A DNA stretch of 64,000 nt from CAMDPA01 sp965223035 (GCA_965223035.1 OZ244980.1:2976001-3040000); one strand, 5' to 3'; shown: positions 18,401-26,832, numbered from the stretch's first letter. Translations and numbers: made by a program. Notes: generated by a model not told the origin, from the sequence alone.

Positions 18401-18764
18401 CCGCCGCATTGGCGCCGATCAGCTCCACACCGTGGGCCTCCAGGAAGCCCTGCTTGGCAAGTGCGAGCGCGGTGTTGAGCGCGGTTTGCCCCCCCATCGT
18501 CGGCAACACGGCGTCGGGCCGTTCCAAGGCGATTACCTTGGCGACGATCTCCGGCGTGATCGGCTCGACGTAGGTGGCATCGGCCAACTCCGGGTCGGTC
18601 ATGATGGTGGCCGGGTTGGAGTTGATCAGGATGATGCGATAACCTTCCGCCTTCAGAGCTTTGCAGGCCTGAGTGCCGGAATAATCGAATTCGCAGGCCT
18701 GACCGATGACGATCGGTCCGGCCCCGATGATCAGGATTGAGTTGATGTCGGTACGTTTGGGCAT
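15495..18764 (-). CDS. carB: Carbamoyl-phosphate synthase large subunit
   Basis: CarB makes carbamoyl phosphate from bicarbonate, ammonia and two ATP, for arginine and pyrimidine synthesis. The 1089-residue protein has two tandem ATP-grasp halves, starting at MPKRTDINSILIIGAGPIVI and again at KIVILGGGPNRIGQGIEFDY (about residue 580). Both halves have their glycine-rich loops (SFTLGGTGGGIAYN and SYVLGGRAMEIV). An MGS-like regulatory domain forms the C-terminus (MKNGEISLVFNTTDG). No carA is adjacent: upstream is comEC on the other strand. The start is ATG 18764; the further upstream frame overlaps the comEC 5' end. Confidence 0.98.
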   Translation of the reverse strand: MPKRTDINSILIIGAGPIVIGQACEFDYSGTQACKALKAEGYRIILINSNPATIMTDPELADATYVEPITPEIVAKVIALERPDAVLPTMGGQTALNTALALAKQGFLEAHGVELIGANAAAIDKAEDRQLFREAMQRIGLETPRSMLAHTMTEAMAALDYVRLPAIIRPSFTLGGTGGGIAYNREEYIEIIERGLDASPTTQVLVEESVLGWKEFEMEVVRDRADNCIIVCSIENVDPMGVHTGDSVTVAPALTLTDKEYQIMRNASIAVLREIGVETGGSNVQFAVDPATGRLVVIEMNPRVSRSSALASKATGFPIAKVAAKLAVGYTLDELDNDITGGATPASFEPTIDYVVTKIPRFAFEKFAGADSTLTTSMKSVGEVMAVGRTFEESLQKALRSLESGLNGLDDIVLDGLGQGDDRNAFRAALGRPTPDRLLKVAQALRAGFGADEVHAVCRVDPWFIERIKAIVDMEARIIAHQLPANANQMRQLKAMGFSDARLAKLAGLTQQQVRAHRKALGVSPVYKRIDTCAAEFAVPTAYMYSCYERGLVAEAANEAEPTASRKIVILGGGPNRIGQGIEFDYCCCHACFALSDAGFETIMVNCNPETVSTDYDTSDRLYFEPLTEEDVLEIIETERANGELVGVIVQFGGQTPLKLAQALETAGVPILGTSPDAIDLAEDRDRFKALIDRLGMRQPPNAIARSPEEARLKAESIGYPVLIRPSYVLGGRAMEIVHDSNDVDRYVARLSATLDRPSELVVSDRRPLLIDRYLSDAIEVDVDCLSDGQDTFVAGIMEHIEEAGIHSGDSACALPPHSLAPELIARLEAQTSELALALGVIGLMNVQYALKDGEVFVLEVNPRASRTIPFVAKVIGRPIAGIAARVMAGETLAAQALSSSRLEHVAVKEAVFPFARFLGVDPVLGPEMRSTGEVMGIDRDFAVAFGKSQLGAGQNLPMGGAVFVSLKDADKPRIVPAIVELAAMGFRIVATRGTKRHLENEGIACQGVNKVLEGRPHIVDLMKNGEISLVFNTTDGVQAHIDSKDIRRTALLNHIPYYTTLAGANAVTRAIKAMKANSLKVAPLQRYA

Positions 18765-18830
18765 GGCTCGGCTTCTTATTGCAGCCCTTCGGATTTGACC
18801 ATAGGGCCGGTGCTGTGATGGGGGCAGAGT

Positions 18831-21020
18831 TTGGCAGCGCAACCAACACATACACGGTTTAACCCGCGTGCCAGCCTGCTGGGGCGCGTGGTCGCGGTCC
18901 TCGAAGCGGAGCAGGAGCGCTGGTTTTTATGGCTGCCGGTGTTCTATGGCGGCGGCGTGGCATTCTATTTCTCGCTCCACAACGAGCCGCCGCTGCTGTT
19001 GGCCCTGATGGTGTTGGTTCTGGCCAGCGTGATCAAGTTGCTGTCGCGGCGCGGCACGTTGGCCGTTGTCACCGCTTCCGTCGTGCTGGCGGCGAGCATC
19101 GGTTTCGCGGTTGCCAAGCTCAGTGCCGAGCTGGTCGCAGCCCCGGCGCTCAAGCAGCCCCGCTACAACAGCCTGGTTCGCGGCTGGGTCGAGCTGATCG
19201 AGCCGCGTTCCGGCCCCGGCAACAGGCTCACCGTAAGGGTGCAGGCGATCGAAGGCGTGAACCCTGCGGCATATCCGCGGCGGGTTCGCATCACCACCAG
19301 ATGGCCGGTGGTTGGGCTCAGTCCCGGGGATCCGATCCGCCTCCGGGCCACCTTGTCGCCGCCGCCGAAGCCGGCCATGCCGGGCGCCTACGACTTTGCG
19401 CGGGCGGCATATTTTCGTGGGCTCGGTGCCGTCGGCTACGCCCGTTCCAAACCCGCGATCGATCAGACCGCGGGCGAGCCGCCGCTATCGCTCAGGGTGC
19501 TGGCCTGGATCTCACGGCTGCGGCAGCGGATCGGGCAGCGTGTCCGCAATGTGCTTGAAGGGCAGCGCGGTGCTATTGCCCAAGCCCTGATCACGGGTGA
19601 ACGCGGCGGCATATCGGCCGAGATCAATGAGGCTTATCGGGATTCGGGGATTTTTCACATCCTGTCTATCTCGGGCCTGCACATGACGATCATGGCCGGT
19701 ACGGTGTTCTTCGCCATGCGGTTCGGCTTGGCTGCGATCCCGGCGGTGGCGCTGCGCTACCCCATCAAAAAGCTTGCCGCCCTAACGGCGGCGGTGGCCG
19801 CGCTGGCCTACCTCGTGATCTCCGGCGCCGCCCTGCCCACCGTGCGTGCCTGGGTGATGACCTCGATCATGTTTCTGGCCGTGCTGATGGATCGGCCGGC
19901 CCTGGCGCTGCGCAACGTCGCACTCAGCGCATTCGTGGTCCTGATCGCGATGCCGGAAAGCCTGCTCAATGTCGGCTTTCAGATGTCTTACGCGGCGGTG
20001 GTGGCGCTGGTGGCGGGCTACGAGGCGATCCGGCGACACCAGCGTGCGCACGCCGGCCAACACGATCGCCGGCTGCCGATCTGGGCGGTGCCGATCCTGT
20101 TTCTGGGCGGCATCATCTTGACGACCGTAATTGCCAGTCTCGCCGTAGCACCGATCGCCGCCTATCACTTCCATCGCAGCCAGCAATTCGCTGTGCTGGC
20201 CAATCTTCTCGTGGTGCCGGTCTGCAACCTCGTCGTGTTGCCGGCGGCGCTGGCGAGCCTCTTGGCGATGCCGGTCGGCTTGGACGCGCCGGCGCTGTGG
20301 TTGATGGGGGCAGGCATCGACCTGATGACGTGGTGTGCGCACAAGGTCGCGGCATTGCCCGGCGCCGTGTTGCAGCTGCCAGCGTTCTCTCCGGTCGCGT
20401 TCGTGACGATGGTGATCGGTGGCCTCTGGCTGTGTCTTTGGCAAACCCGGTTGCGGCTGTTGGGGCTGGCGGGCATCGCCGCCGGCTTGGCGATCGCGCC
20501 GTTTTACGCCAGACCCGATATCCTGGTGGGGCGAGACGGGGCGTTGGTGGCGATCCGCGGTGGCGATGGGACGTTACGGGCGATGGGGTCACGACGGGAC
20601 CACTTCGAGCTCGAACGCTGGCTTGAACATGATGGCGATGCGCGAGCGGCCAAAGACGTGGTGCGCGCGGGTGGTTTTAGGTGCGACGCCGTGGGATGCA
20701 CCGCATGGGTCAAGCACCGGCTGGTCGCGATTGCGCGCGCACCGGCAGCGCTGGCCGAGGATTGCCAGCGTGCAGCGATCCTGATCATGCGCTTGCCCCG
20801 CCCCAGGGCCTGCCGCACCCGAGCCGTGGTGATCGACCTTTGGGCGTTGCGCGATCACGGTGCCCACGCGGTCTATTTGGACGCAACCGGCACTCAGGTG
20901 GTGTCGGTCGCAGCCCATCGCGGGCAAAGACCGTGGGCGGCAAGACCTCGAGCGCGGGCGAGGGTCAGCCGCGGTCGGCCATCATCGGGTTCAAACGACG
21001 TCGCCTCCGGCGCACCGTGA
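18831..21020 (+). CDS. comEC: ComEC/Rec2 family DNA-uptake channel protein
   Basis: ComEC forms the inner-membrane channel for single-stranded DNA in natural transformation. The 729-residue product has two or three N-terminal membrane helices, a DUF4131-type periplasmic domain (about 100-240), and the competence core. The family motif FHILSISGLHMTIMAG lies at about 280-295, followed by eight or so helices with ALPTVRAWVM. The C-terminal region after about 560 resembles the DUF4131/metallo-hydrolase-type tail only weakly. Translation likely begins at TTG 18831, behind GGGGGCAG. It is convergent with lexA. Confidence 0.9.
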   Translation: MAAQPTHTRFNPRASLLGRVVAVLEAEQERWFLWLPVFYGGGVAFYFSLHNEPPLLLALMVLVLASVIKLLSRRGTLAVVTASVVLAASIGFAVAKLSAELVAAPALKQPRYNSLVRGWVELIEPRSGPGNRLTVRVQAIEGVNPAAYPRRVRITTRWPVVGLSPGDPIRLRATLSPPPKPAMPGAYDFARAAYFRGLGAVGYARSKPAIDQTAGEPPLSLRVLAWISRLRQRIGQRVRNVLEGQRGAIAQALITGERGGISAEINEAYRDSGIFHILSISGLHMTIMAGTVFFAMRFGLAAIPAVALRYPIKKLAALTAAVAALAYLVISGAALPTVRAWVMTSIMFLAVLMDRPALALRNVALSAFVVLIAMPESLLNVGFQMSYAAVVALVAGYEAIRRHQRAHAGQHDRRLPIWAVPILFLGGIILTTVIASLAVAPIAAYHFHRSQQFAVLANLLVVPVCNLVVLPAALASLLAMPVGLDAPALWLMGAGIDLMTWCAHKVAALPGAVLQLPAFSPVAFVTMVIGGLWLCLWQTRLRLLGLAGIAAGLAIAPFYARPDILVGRDGALVAIRGGDGTLRAMGSRRDHFELERWLEHDGDARAAKDVVRAGGFRCDAVGCTAWVKHRLVAIARAPAALAEDCQRAAILIMRLPRPRACRTRAVVIDLWALRDHGAHAVYLDATGTQVVSVAAHRGQRPWAARPRARARVSRGRPSSGSNDVASGAP

Positions 21021-21159
21021 CGCTTGGTGCTGATCAACGACACCCGCTTTGGCCACATCGGCAACATAACACGGGTGCCGGTCGCAAACACGGGTGCCGG
21101 TCGTAGCCGGTGCGGTCACCCCCGATCCGGATACGCTGTCACCATCGGGACTATCAAGG

Positions 21160-21224
21160 CCCGCCCTTAGCGCATTTCCGCCTCATGCCGAAGAGCCGTG
21201 CCGGCCCGCTCCCCCGCGCCATGC
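21160..21224. repeat. Partial family 2 repeat
   Basis: CCGCCTCATGCCGAAGAGCC then GGCCCGCTCCCCCGC matches one arm of family 2. It sits between the convergent comEC and lexA ends. Confidence 0.5.
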
Positions 21225-21923
21225 TCAATACCGGCGCATCAGTCCAACCAGCCGGCCCTGGATCTCCACTTGGTCTGGGCCGAGGATCCGCGTTTCATAA
21301 TTCGGATTGGCGGCCTCCAGCGCGATCGCGTGATCGCGTTTGCGCAGCCGCTTCAGCGTGGCCTCTTCCTGCTCCACCAACGCCACGACGATATCCCCGT
21401 TTTCAGCCGTGTCGCAGCGTCGGATGATGACGATATCGCCATCGTGGATGCCGGCGTCGATCATTGAGTCGCCACGCACCTCCAGCGCGAAATGCTCCCC
21501 ATTGGCCATCAGATCCGGGGGGCAAGCCACGTCGTGAGTGTGGTCTTGAATGGCACTGATCGGCACGCCGGCGGCGATTCGACCCATCACCGGAACCGAG
21601 ACCGTGCGCGAATCCACCACGGTTGATTTGGCAATCGGTTGCGTCCCCGCATTGGTCCGCGAGCCCTCAATGACGCGCAAGCCGGTCCGCGGCGCCGCTC
21701 CAGCGGTTGCCGTGGGGAGCTTCACGACCTCGAGCGCCCGTGCGCGATGCGGCAACCGACGAATGAAGCCGCGCTCCTCCAGAGCGGTGATCAAACGATG
21801 GATTCCTGATTTCGACTTGAGGTCAAGCGCCGCCTTCATTTCGTCGAACGAGGGGGGAACCCCCTCGTGCTGCAGGCGCTCGTGGATAAACAGCAGCAAT
21901 TCTTTCTGCTTCAGCGTGAGCAT
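21225..21923 (-). CDS. lexA: LexA, SOS response repressor
   Basis: LexA represses SOS genes and self-cleaves when RecA filaments form. The 232-residue product has a winged-helix domain (residues 1-70, with KSGIHRLITALEERGFIRRL), a linker, and an S24 peptidase domain. The cleavage bond is predicted between Ala118 and Gly119 in GRIAAGVP. The catalytic dyad is Ser153 (RGDSMIDAG) and Lys191 (ATLKRL). The start ATG 21923 follows GGGAG. An alphaproteobacterial SOS box at 22042-22056 lies about 120 bases upstream, so autoregulation is likely. Confidence 0.97.
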   Translation of the reverse strand: MLTLKQKELLLFIHERLQHEGVPPSFDEMKAALDLKSKSGIHRLITALEERGFIRRLPHRARALEVVKLPTATAGAAPRTGLRVIEGSRTNAGTQPIAKSTVVDSRTVSVPVMGRIAAGVPISAIQDHTHDVACPPDLMANGEHFALEVRGDSMIDAGIHDGDIVIIRRCDTAENGDIVVALVEQEEATLKRLRKRDHAIALEAANPNYETRILGPDQVEIQGRLVGLMRRY

Positions 21924-22041
21924 CGAGATCGTCTCCCGTTCAATCGATGATCCCGTAACACCGCCGACGTCGACGTCGCCGACGTCGGAGCAGCAGCCAA
22001 GCTGACGCGCACGTGAGGATCAGCGCATTTATACGATATAT

Positions 22042-22056
22042 GTTCTTGCAGTGTTC
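22042..22056 (-). promoter_or_regulatory. LexA (SOS) box upstream of lexA
   Basis: GTTC-N7-GTTC (GTTCTTGCAGTGTTC) exactly fits the direct-repeat SOS box of alphaproteobacteria. A third half-site, GTTT, follows at the same spacing (22064-22067), giving overlapping GTTC-N7-GTTC-N7-GTTT. Confidence 0.8.
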
Positions 22057-22111
22057 TGCAAGTGTTTCAGAATATCGCACAATTTGAGGCGCCGGTCTCC
22101 CTCCGATCGGT

Positions 22112-23110
22112 TTACGTCGTCAGCACGATTTTACCGATGTGCGCGCCGCTCTCCATGCGGCGATGAGCATCGGCGGCTCTGATCAGTGGGAACGTCGCGT
22201 CCAGCACCACTGTCAATGCGCCAGTTTCAAACAGGGGCCACACACGTCGTTCCAGCTCTTCCGCGATGTTGGCCTTCACCTGGCGTGGTCGCGGGCGCAG
22301 GGTCGAACCCGTCAGGGTGACACGTTTAACCATCAATCGGGCCAGATTAAACGTCACCTGCGGATCTTGCAGTGTCGCGATCTGCACGATCCGCCCGTCT
22401 TCCGCGGCGGCGATGATGTTCTTTTCCGTATAGTCTCCGCCGACCATGTCGAGCGTGACATTGACGCCCTTGCCTGCCGTGACATCCTTGGCGGCGGCGA
22501 CGAAATCCTCGGTCCGGTAGTTGACGGCGCGGCTGGCACCAAGCCCTAAGCAGGCCTGGCACATTTCGTCGCTGCCCGCGGTGGCGATCACCTTGGCGCC
22601 CATCGCCGCCGCGAGTTGGATGGCCGTGGTGCCGATCCCGCTGGTGCCGCCGTGCACCATCAACCAGTCACCCGGGGCAAGGCCGCCACGCTGGAACACG
22701 TTGTGCCAGACCGTGAAAAACGTTTCTGGGACTGCGGCCGCCGCCGTTAGGTCAAGCTTGGCTGGCAGCGGTAGCGCGGCGGTCGCCTCGGCGATGGCAT
22801 ACTGAGCGTATCCGCCCCCATTCAACAGCGCGGTCACCTGGTCGCCCGGTTGCCAGCGCGTGACACCTGGCCCGCACGCGACGACGGTGCCGGCCGCCTC
22901 CAAGCCTGGCAACGGCGAATGGCCCGGCGGTGGCGGATAACTGCCTTGTCGTTGCGCCACGTCGGGACGGTTGACGCCGGCGGCAGCCACCTTCAGCAGC
23001 AGCTGCCCCGCACCCGGCTTCGGGACCTCGGTCTCAACCGCCACCAGCATCTCCGGACCGCCCTTGCCTGCGATCTCAATCGCGGTCATTTTGCCCAGCC
23101 CAGCGTCCAT
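22112..23110 (-). CDS. NAD(P)H:quinone oxidoreductase, zeta-crystallin/PIG3 type
   Basis: A 332-residue medium-chain reductase of the zinc-free quinone oxidoreductase group (PIG3-like). The N-terminal GroES-like domain contains VNRPDVAQRQGSYPPPPG. The Rossmann domain has MVHGGTSGIGTTAIQLAAAM, the NADPH-binding AXXGXXG-type loop. No structural zinc cysteines are present. It probably reduces quinones or reactive enones. ATG 23110 is used; ATG 23089 (MTAIEIAGKGG) is an alternative, and the ORF upstream of 23110 is probably not translated. Divergent from a DUF1192 gene, a pairing often seen in alphaproteobacteria. Confidence 0.9.
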   Translation of the reverse strand: MDAGLGKMTAIEIAGKGGPEMLVAVETEVPKPGAGQLLLKVAAAGVNRPDVAQRQGSYPPPPGHSPLPGLEAAGTVVACGPGVTRWQPGDQVTALLNGGGYAQYAIAEATAALPLPAKLDLTAAAAVPETFFTVWHNVFQRGGLAPGDWLMVHGGTSGIGTTAIQLAAAMGAKVIATAGSDEMCQACLGLGASRAVNYRTEDFVAAAKDVTAGKGVNVTLDMVGGDYTEKNIIAAAEDGRIVQIATLQDPQVTFNLARLMVKRVTLTGSTLRPRPRQVKANIAEELERRVWPLFETGALTVVLDATFPLIRAADAHRRMESGAHIGKIVLTT

Positions 23111-23249
23111 GCTAGAAATGTCCCTTGAGTTCAGAGCTTTGGCAGGCGCTTTATGCGACCGGTTGCAGATCACAGCAAGCTGAGACAATAAACCAAACTT
23201 CAGACAATAAGCGAACCTTCAGTGTGCCAACCAGACAGGATTTACCGCC

Positions 23250-23438
23250 ATGGATTGGGATGAAGCACAGGCCAGATCTGAAAGCGTAATCGCACTTGGC
23301 CAATCACTCGAAGACCTGTCCGTGGCAGAACTCGAAGCGCGACTGGCCGCGCTCGCGCGTGAGACTACACGCGTCAATGCCGAGCTCGAAATAAAAAAGG
23401 CGCAAGCGGCCGCGGCTGAGGCGCTGTTTAAGAGTTGA
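23250..23438 (+). CDS. DUF1192 family small protein
   Basis: A 62-residue protein matching DUF1192: an N-terminal acidic stretch, then LEDLSVAELEARLAALARET and AELEIKKAQAAAAEALFKS, predicted to be one long amphipathic helix or coiled coil. Function unknown. AGGA precedes the ATG. It lies divergent from the quinone oxidoreductase. The region 23439-23786 that follows contains no recognisable gene. Confidence 0.85.
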   Translation: MDWDEAQARSESVIALGQSLEDLSVAELEARLAALARETTRVNAELEIKKAQAAAAEALFKS

Positions 23439-23786
23439 GGTGCCCCGGCTCGCACCGCATGTCGCAGCAAGACCGGCGATGGGCTGGTTAACGGGCGGCA
23501 GTTTGTTCGCCGCGTCAGCATTTACGGCGCATTAAGACGTTCGATTGAGCACTTGCTTGTTCGGGCCGTCATTCGGCTCGTTTTGCACGACAAGCCTAAA
23601 TTTTTGAGCGCCCATTAGCACGGTCGTGTGAGCGTCCGCGTTATTGCACAAGGCGGCGGGGCCTGTCTTAGGCGACTTGGTTCTTGGTGGCTGCCTCAAA
23701 ACCTTCCAATTTTGGGGCAAAATCTTAACTTGCGTCTGCCAGCTTGGTGATAATTTGCAGTACGGAAATGTTGAGGTCCGGACACC
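23439..23786. other. Intergenic region, nothing recognised
   Basis: 348 bases, somewhat richer in A and T near 23700-23770 (for example AATTTTGGGGCAAAATCTTA), compatible with a promoter for rcdA. No repeat copy or structural RNA was recognised. Confidence 0.4.
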
Positions 23787-24362
23787 ATGAGTGATGGTTC
23801 AGTGTCGGCGAGTGGCCGCCAAGGGGCGACAGAGCCGGTCTCGTTTGGCGAGCGGCTCGCCATATCGGGCCAATTTGACCGGACCTTTAAGGATGGCATG
23901 GCGTTGGTGGAACGCGCAGCAGCCTACCTCGATTCTGAGGGGCGCAATGAAGCCCGCGATCTTCGCCCGCCGGTCTCGCTCGCCTATGCGACGGAAAGCA
24001 TGCGGCTGACCACGCGATTGCTGGAGCTGGCGTCTTGGTTGTTGATCCGCCGCGGCCTCAACAGCGGAGAGCTGAGCCCGGAGCAGGCCGCCAGCAAACG
24101 TGCGCCACTCAAACTCAGCGGTTCGGGCCGGCCGAGCCACATCGCCCACTTCGACGATCTGCCGGCCACGCTCAAGGGATTGATCGTGGAAAGCTTTGAG
24201 TTGAGGGATCGGATCAAGCACCTCGATCGCGCGATCGTGGGATCTGGGAACTTTCCAGCCAACCCGGTCGCCCAACAAATCGCGCAGCTCGAACACGCCT
24301 TCACGCGCAAACCGGCGCAGACCTGCAGCAGATTGTCCCCGTTGCGCTGGGGGAACTGCTAG
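23787..24362 (+). CDS. rcdA: RcdA/DUF1465 family protein (regulator of CtrA degradation)
   Basis: RcdA is the alphaproteobacterial adaptor that, with CpdR and PopA, delivers CtrA and other clients to ClpXP during the cell cycle. The 191-residue helical protein matches DUF1465: FGERLAISGQFDRTFKDGMA, then YLDSEGR, and the diagnostic LAYATESMRLTTRLLELASW at about 65-84. GAGGTCC precedes the ATG. The last residues (SRLSPLRWGNC) run into a family 1 repeat whose CTAG gives the stop, so the C-terminus may have been reshaped by the repeat. The protein lacks obvious membrane segments. Confidence 0.85.
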   Translation: MSDGSVSASGRQGATEPVSFGERLAISGQFDRTFKDGMALVERAAAYLDSEGRNEARDLRPPVSLAYATESMRLTTRLLELASWLLIRRGLNSGELSPEQAASKRAPLKLSGSGRPSHIAHFDDLPATLKGLIVESFELRDRIKHLDRAIVGSGNFPANPVAQQIAQLEHAFTRKPAQTCSRLSPLRWGNC

Positions 24363-24422
24363 AGCAACTATCTGCCTTTGATCGGGATCGTCCCGATCCC
24401 GATCAAAGGCAGGTGGCTCAAG
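24359..24422. repeat. Family 1 palindromic repeat, copy 5 (supplies rcdA stop)
   Basis: CTAGAGCAACTATCTGCC, then TTTGATCGGGATCG paired with CGATCCCGATCAAAG, ending GGCAGGTGGCTCAAG. The stem is nearly perfect. It lies between rcdA and coaBC. Confidence 0.9.
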
Positions 24423-24505
24423 AGGTGGTCGCTCAAGCCAAAACTGGGTATGGTCGGTTGACATGCGACACCAGCCCTGACAGCAACCGTCGACTGAGCG
24501 CGACC

Positions 24506-25765
24506 GTGATTAAGAACCGCATCGTGTTGGTGATTGGCGGTGGCATCGCCGCCTACAAGTGCCTCGATCTCATCAGACGATTGAGGGAAAGGGACATCGC
24601 TGTGCGCACGGTTATGACGGCGGCGGCGCAACGCTTTGTCACGCCGTTGGCGGTGGGCGCCATTTCCGGCGAGCCGGTGCTGAGCGAGTTGTTCGACCTG
24701 GACGCAGAGCGTGAGATCGGCCATATCCGGCTATCGCGCGAGGCGGCGCTGATCGTCGTGGCCCCGGCGACCGCCGATCTGCTCGCCAAGATGGCCGCTG
24801 GGCACGCCGACGATCTGGCCACGGCCGTACTGCTGGCGACCGACAAGCCCGTGCTCGTTGCGCCGGCGATGAACCCGTTCATGTGGCGACACCCCGCGAC
24901 GCGGCGCAATGTGGGGCAACTGCAGGCTGACGGCATCCGATTCGTTGGCCCCGATCATGGTCCGATGGCGGAGCCGAACGAAGATGGACCCGGCCGCATG
25001 GCCGAGCCCGTCGAAATTGCCAAAGCGATTCAAGAGCTTCTGGCCGTCTCGGAGCAACCACAAACCGGCCCAGTGCGGGCCGGGGACCCCACCTTGGCCG
25101 GGCGCCATCTGCTGATCACCGCTGGGCCGACGCACGAACCGATTGACCCGGTTCGCTATCTGGCCAATCGCTCGTCAGGCAAGCAAGGCTACGCGATCGC
25201 ACGCGCTGCAGCCGAGTTGGGCGCTAGCGTGACATTGATCTCGGGGCCGGTGGCGCTGCCGCCTCCGCCTGGCGTCACGGTGGTGCAGGTGGAGACCGCG
25301 CGGGACATGCTGCAAGCCGTTAAACAGGCCTTGCCTGCCGATGCGGCGGTGTTTACCGCCGCGGTCGCCGACTGGCGTGTGGCGGATGCGTCGACCGAGA
25401 AAATCAAGAAGGGGTCAAGCGACGGCCCGTCACTTAGTCTGGTGGAGAACCCCGACATTTTGAGAACGGTCGCCCAGGCCGGCCCGGATCGGCCGCGTTT
25501 GGTGGTCGGGTTTGCCGCTGAGACCCACGACGTCGAGACACATGCGCAAATCAAGCTCAGATCCAAAGGGTGCGATTGGATCCTCGCCAATGACGTGCGA
25601 TCGACGACCGGCATCATGGGCGGCGATCACAACCGCGTCACGGTGCTGTCGCACACAGGGCGGGAGACGTGGCCTGAACTCGCAAAAGATGAGGTCGCCG
25701 CTCGTCTGGTAGCGCGCATTGCTGCTGAGCTGGCCGCCCCCGACACCACAACCGTTGAGCGGTGA
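24506..25765 (+). CDS. coaBC: Bifunctional phosphopantothenoylcysteine decarboxylase/synthetase CoaBC
   Basis: CoaBC couples cysteine to 4'-phosphopantothenate and decarboxylates it, in coenzyme A synthesis. From GTG 24506 it has 419 residues: a flavin-binding CoaC domain (GGGIAAYKCLDL at 11-22, active His73, PAMNPFMW at 120-127) and a CoaB domain starting near GRHLLITAGPTHEPIDPVRY. The catalytic cysteine usually found before GPGRM in the CoaC lid is not visible: the sequence reads GPMAEPNEDGPGRM. The GTG at 24413, inside a repeat, would add 31 residues unlike homologues. It overlaps dut. Confidence 0.93.
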   Translation: MIKNRIVLVIGGGIAAYKCLDLIRRLRERDIAVRTVMTAAAQRFVTPLAVGAISGEPVLSELFDLDAEREIGHIRLSREAALIVVAPATADLLAKMAAGHADDLATAVLLATDKPVLVAPAMNPFMWRHPATRRNVGQLQADGIRFVGPDHGPMAEPNEDGPGRMAEPVEIAKAIQELLAVSEQPQTGPVRAGDPTLAGRHLLITAGPTHEPIDPVRYLANRSSGKQGYAIARAAAELGASVTLISGPVALPPPPGVTVVQVETARDMLQAVKQALPADAAVFTAAVADWRVADASTEKIKKGSSDGPSLSLVENPDILRTVAQAGPDRPRLVVGFAAETHDVETHAQIKLRSKGCDWILANDVRSTTGIMGGDHNRVTVLSHTGRETWPELAKDEVAARLVARIAAELAAPDTTTVER

Positions 25766-25770
25766 AGACG

Positions 25771-26283
25771 ATGCCGACACGACGGACACTTGGGCCGAAA
25801 CCGGTCACCGTTGGCATCGTCCAGCTGCCCCACGCCGAGGGCTTGCCACTGCCGAAATATGAGACGGAGGGCGCCGCCGGGTTGGATCTGGCCGCCGCGC
25901 TGCCCGCGGATGAGCCGCTGGTGCTGGAGCCGATGCAGCGCGCGTTGCTGCCCACCGGGCTGGTGCTGGAGCTCCCGCCGTCTCTGGAGGCCCAAGTGCG
26001 TCCGCGCTCGGGTCTGGCCTTGCGGCACGGCATCACCGTGCTGAACAGTCCCGGCACAATTGATTGCGACTACCGCGGCGAGCTGTTGGTGTTGCTGATC
26101 AACCTTGGCCAACGGGCCTGGACGGTGGAGCGCGGAGAACGCATCGCGCAATTGGTGATGGCACCGGTACAGCAGGTTACGCTGGTGCGACAAGACGATG
26201 TGGCAAGCACGCAGCGCCATAGCGGCGGGTTCGGATCGACCGGTCGCTCCACCGCACGCGCAAACAGGCGACGGCACAGCTGA
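25771..26283 (+). CDS. dut: Deoxyuridine 5'-triphosphate nucleotidohydrolase (dUTPase)
   Basis: Dut hydrolyses dUTP to dUMP, keeping uracil out of DNA and supplying thymidylate synthesis. The trimeric dUTPase motifs are in order: EGAAGLDLAAAL, VRPRSGLAL, LNSPGTIDCDYRGEL, GERIAQLV and the C-terminal arm RHSGGFGSTGRS. Length is about 170 residues. ATG 25771 is used; a GTG at 25762 that overlaps the coaBC TGA (GTGA) would add three residues and suggests coupled translation. The coaBC-dut order is common in this class. Confidence 0.95.
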   Translation: MPTRRTLGPKPVTVGIVQLPHAEGLPLPKYETEGAAGLDLAAALPADEPLVLEPMQRALLPTGLVLELPPSLEAQVRPRSGLALRHGITVLNSPGTIDCDYRGELLVLLINLGQRAWTVERGERIAQLVMAPVQQVTLVRQDDVASTQRHSGGFGSTGRSTARANRRRHS

Positions 26284-26330
26284 CACCGGGTCGACCAGCG
26301 CGGGCCAGCGACGCAACGCCTCACCACGCT

Positions 26331-26347
26331 AGAGCAACCTGCCTCGA
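26331..26347. repeat. Family 1 end fragment
   Basis: CTAGAGCAACCTGCC matches the gene-proximal end of family 1; the rest of the palindrome is absent. Confidence 0.6.
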
Positions 26348-26424
26348 GGTGAACGCGCGAACGAGGTCGAACTGCAGCCTCGATAAGCTAGATCACGTCC
26401 AGCTTTGGCAGATTGGCCCTGCTG

Positions 26425-26500
26425 GCCCGCTCGTTCACCCGGCCAGCCCATGGCACGATGTTGTCGTTGGCCGAGGCTGGGCGCGGGATGGTTCGGGTCG
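26425..26500. repeat. Family 2 repeat, copy 3
   Basis: GGCCCGCTCGTTCACCCGGCC, then CAGCCCATGGCACGATG and GGCGCGGGATGGTTCGGG. It fills part of the 549-base gap between dut and the ABC operon, in which I find no gene. Confidence 0.6.
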
Positions 26501-26832
26501 ACACCGAAACGATTCGGGCAGGCTAAGATCCGCGTGCGCTGAGAGCCGCACCAGCGACGCGAGATGTAACTGCCGTGCGCGCCGTTGACTGGGCTGGGTT
26601 GAGCGGCCAAGCAAACCTTGCCGCAATGATGATCGCGCCGGGGCTGGCACTGTCCCCTTGAAACTGCTACCTGGGCGCCTAGCTACAGAGCAAAATCGAC
26701 CGGCTGATCAGCGCAATCGGGCACCGGGCTCATTGCGGGGCATGAGTGCGGCGATCTACAACAAGAGCGGTGACGTGACGGTCTGGGCCGGCGTCAAATC
26801 CGCAGCCAGTTTGACGAGGGAGACTTTGAGAG

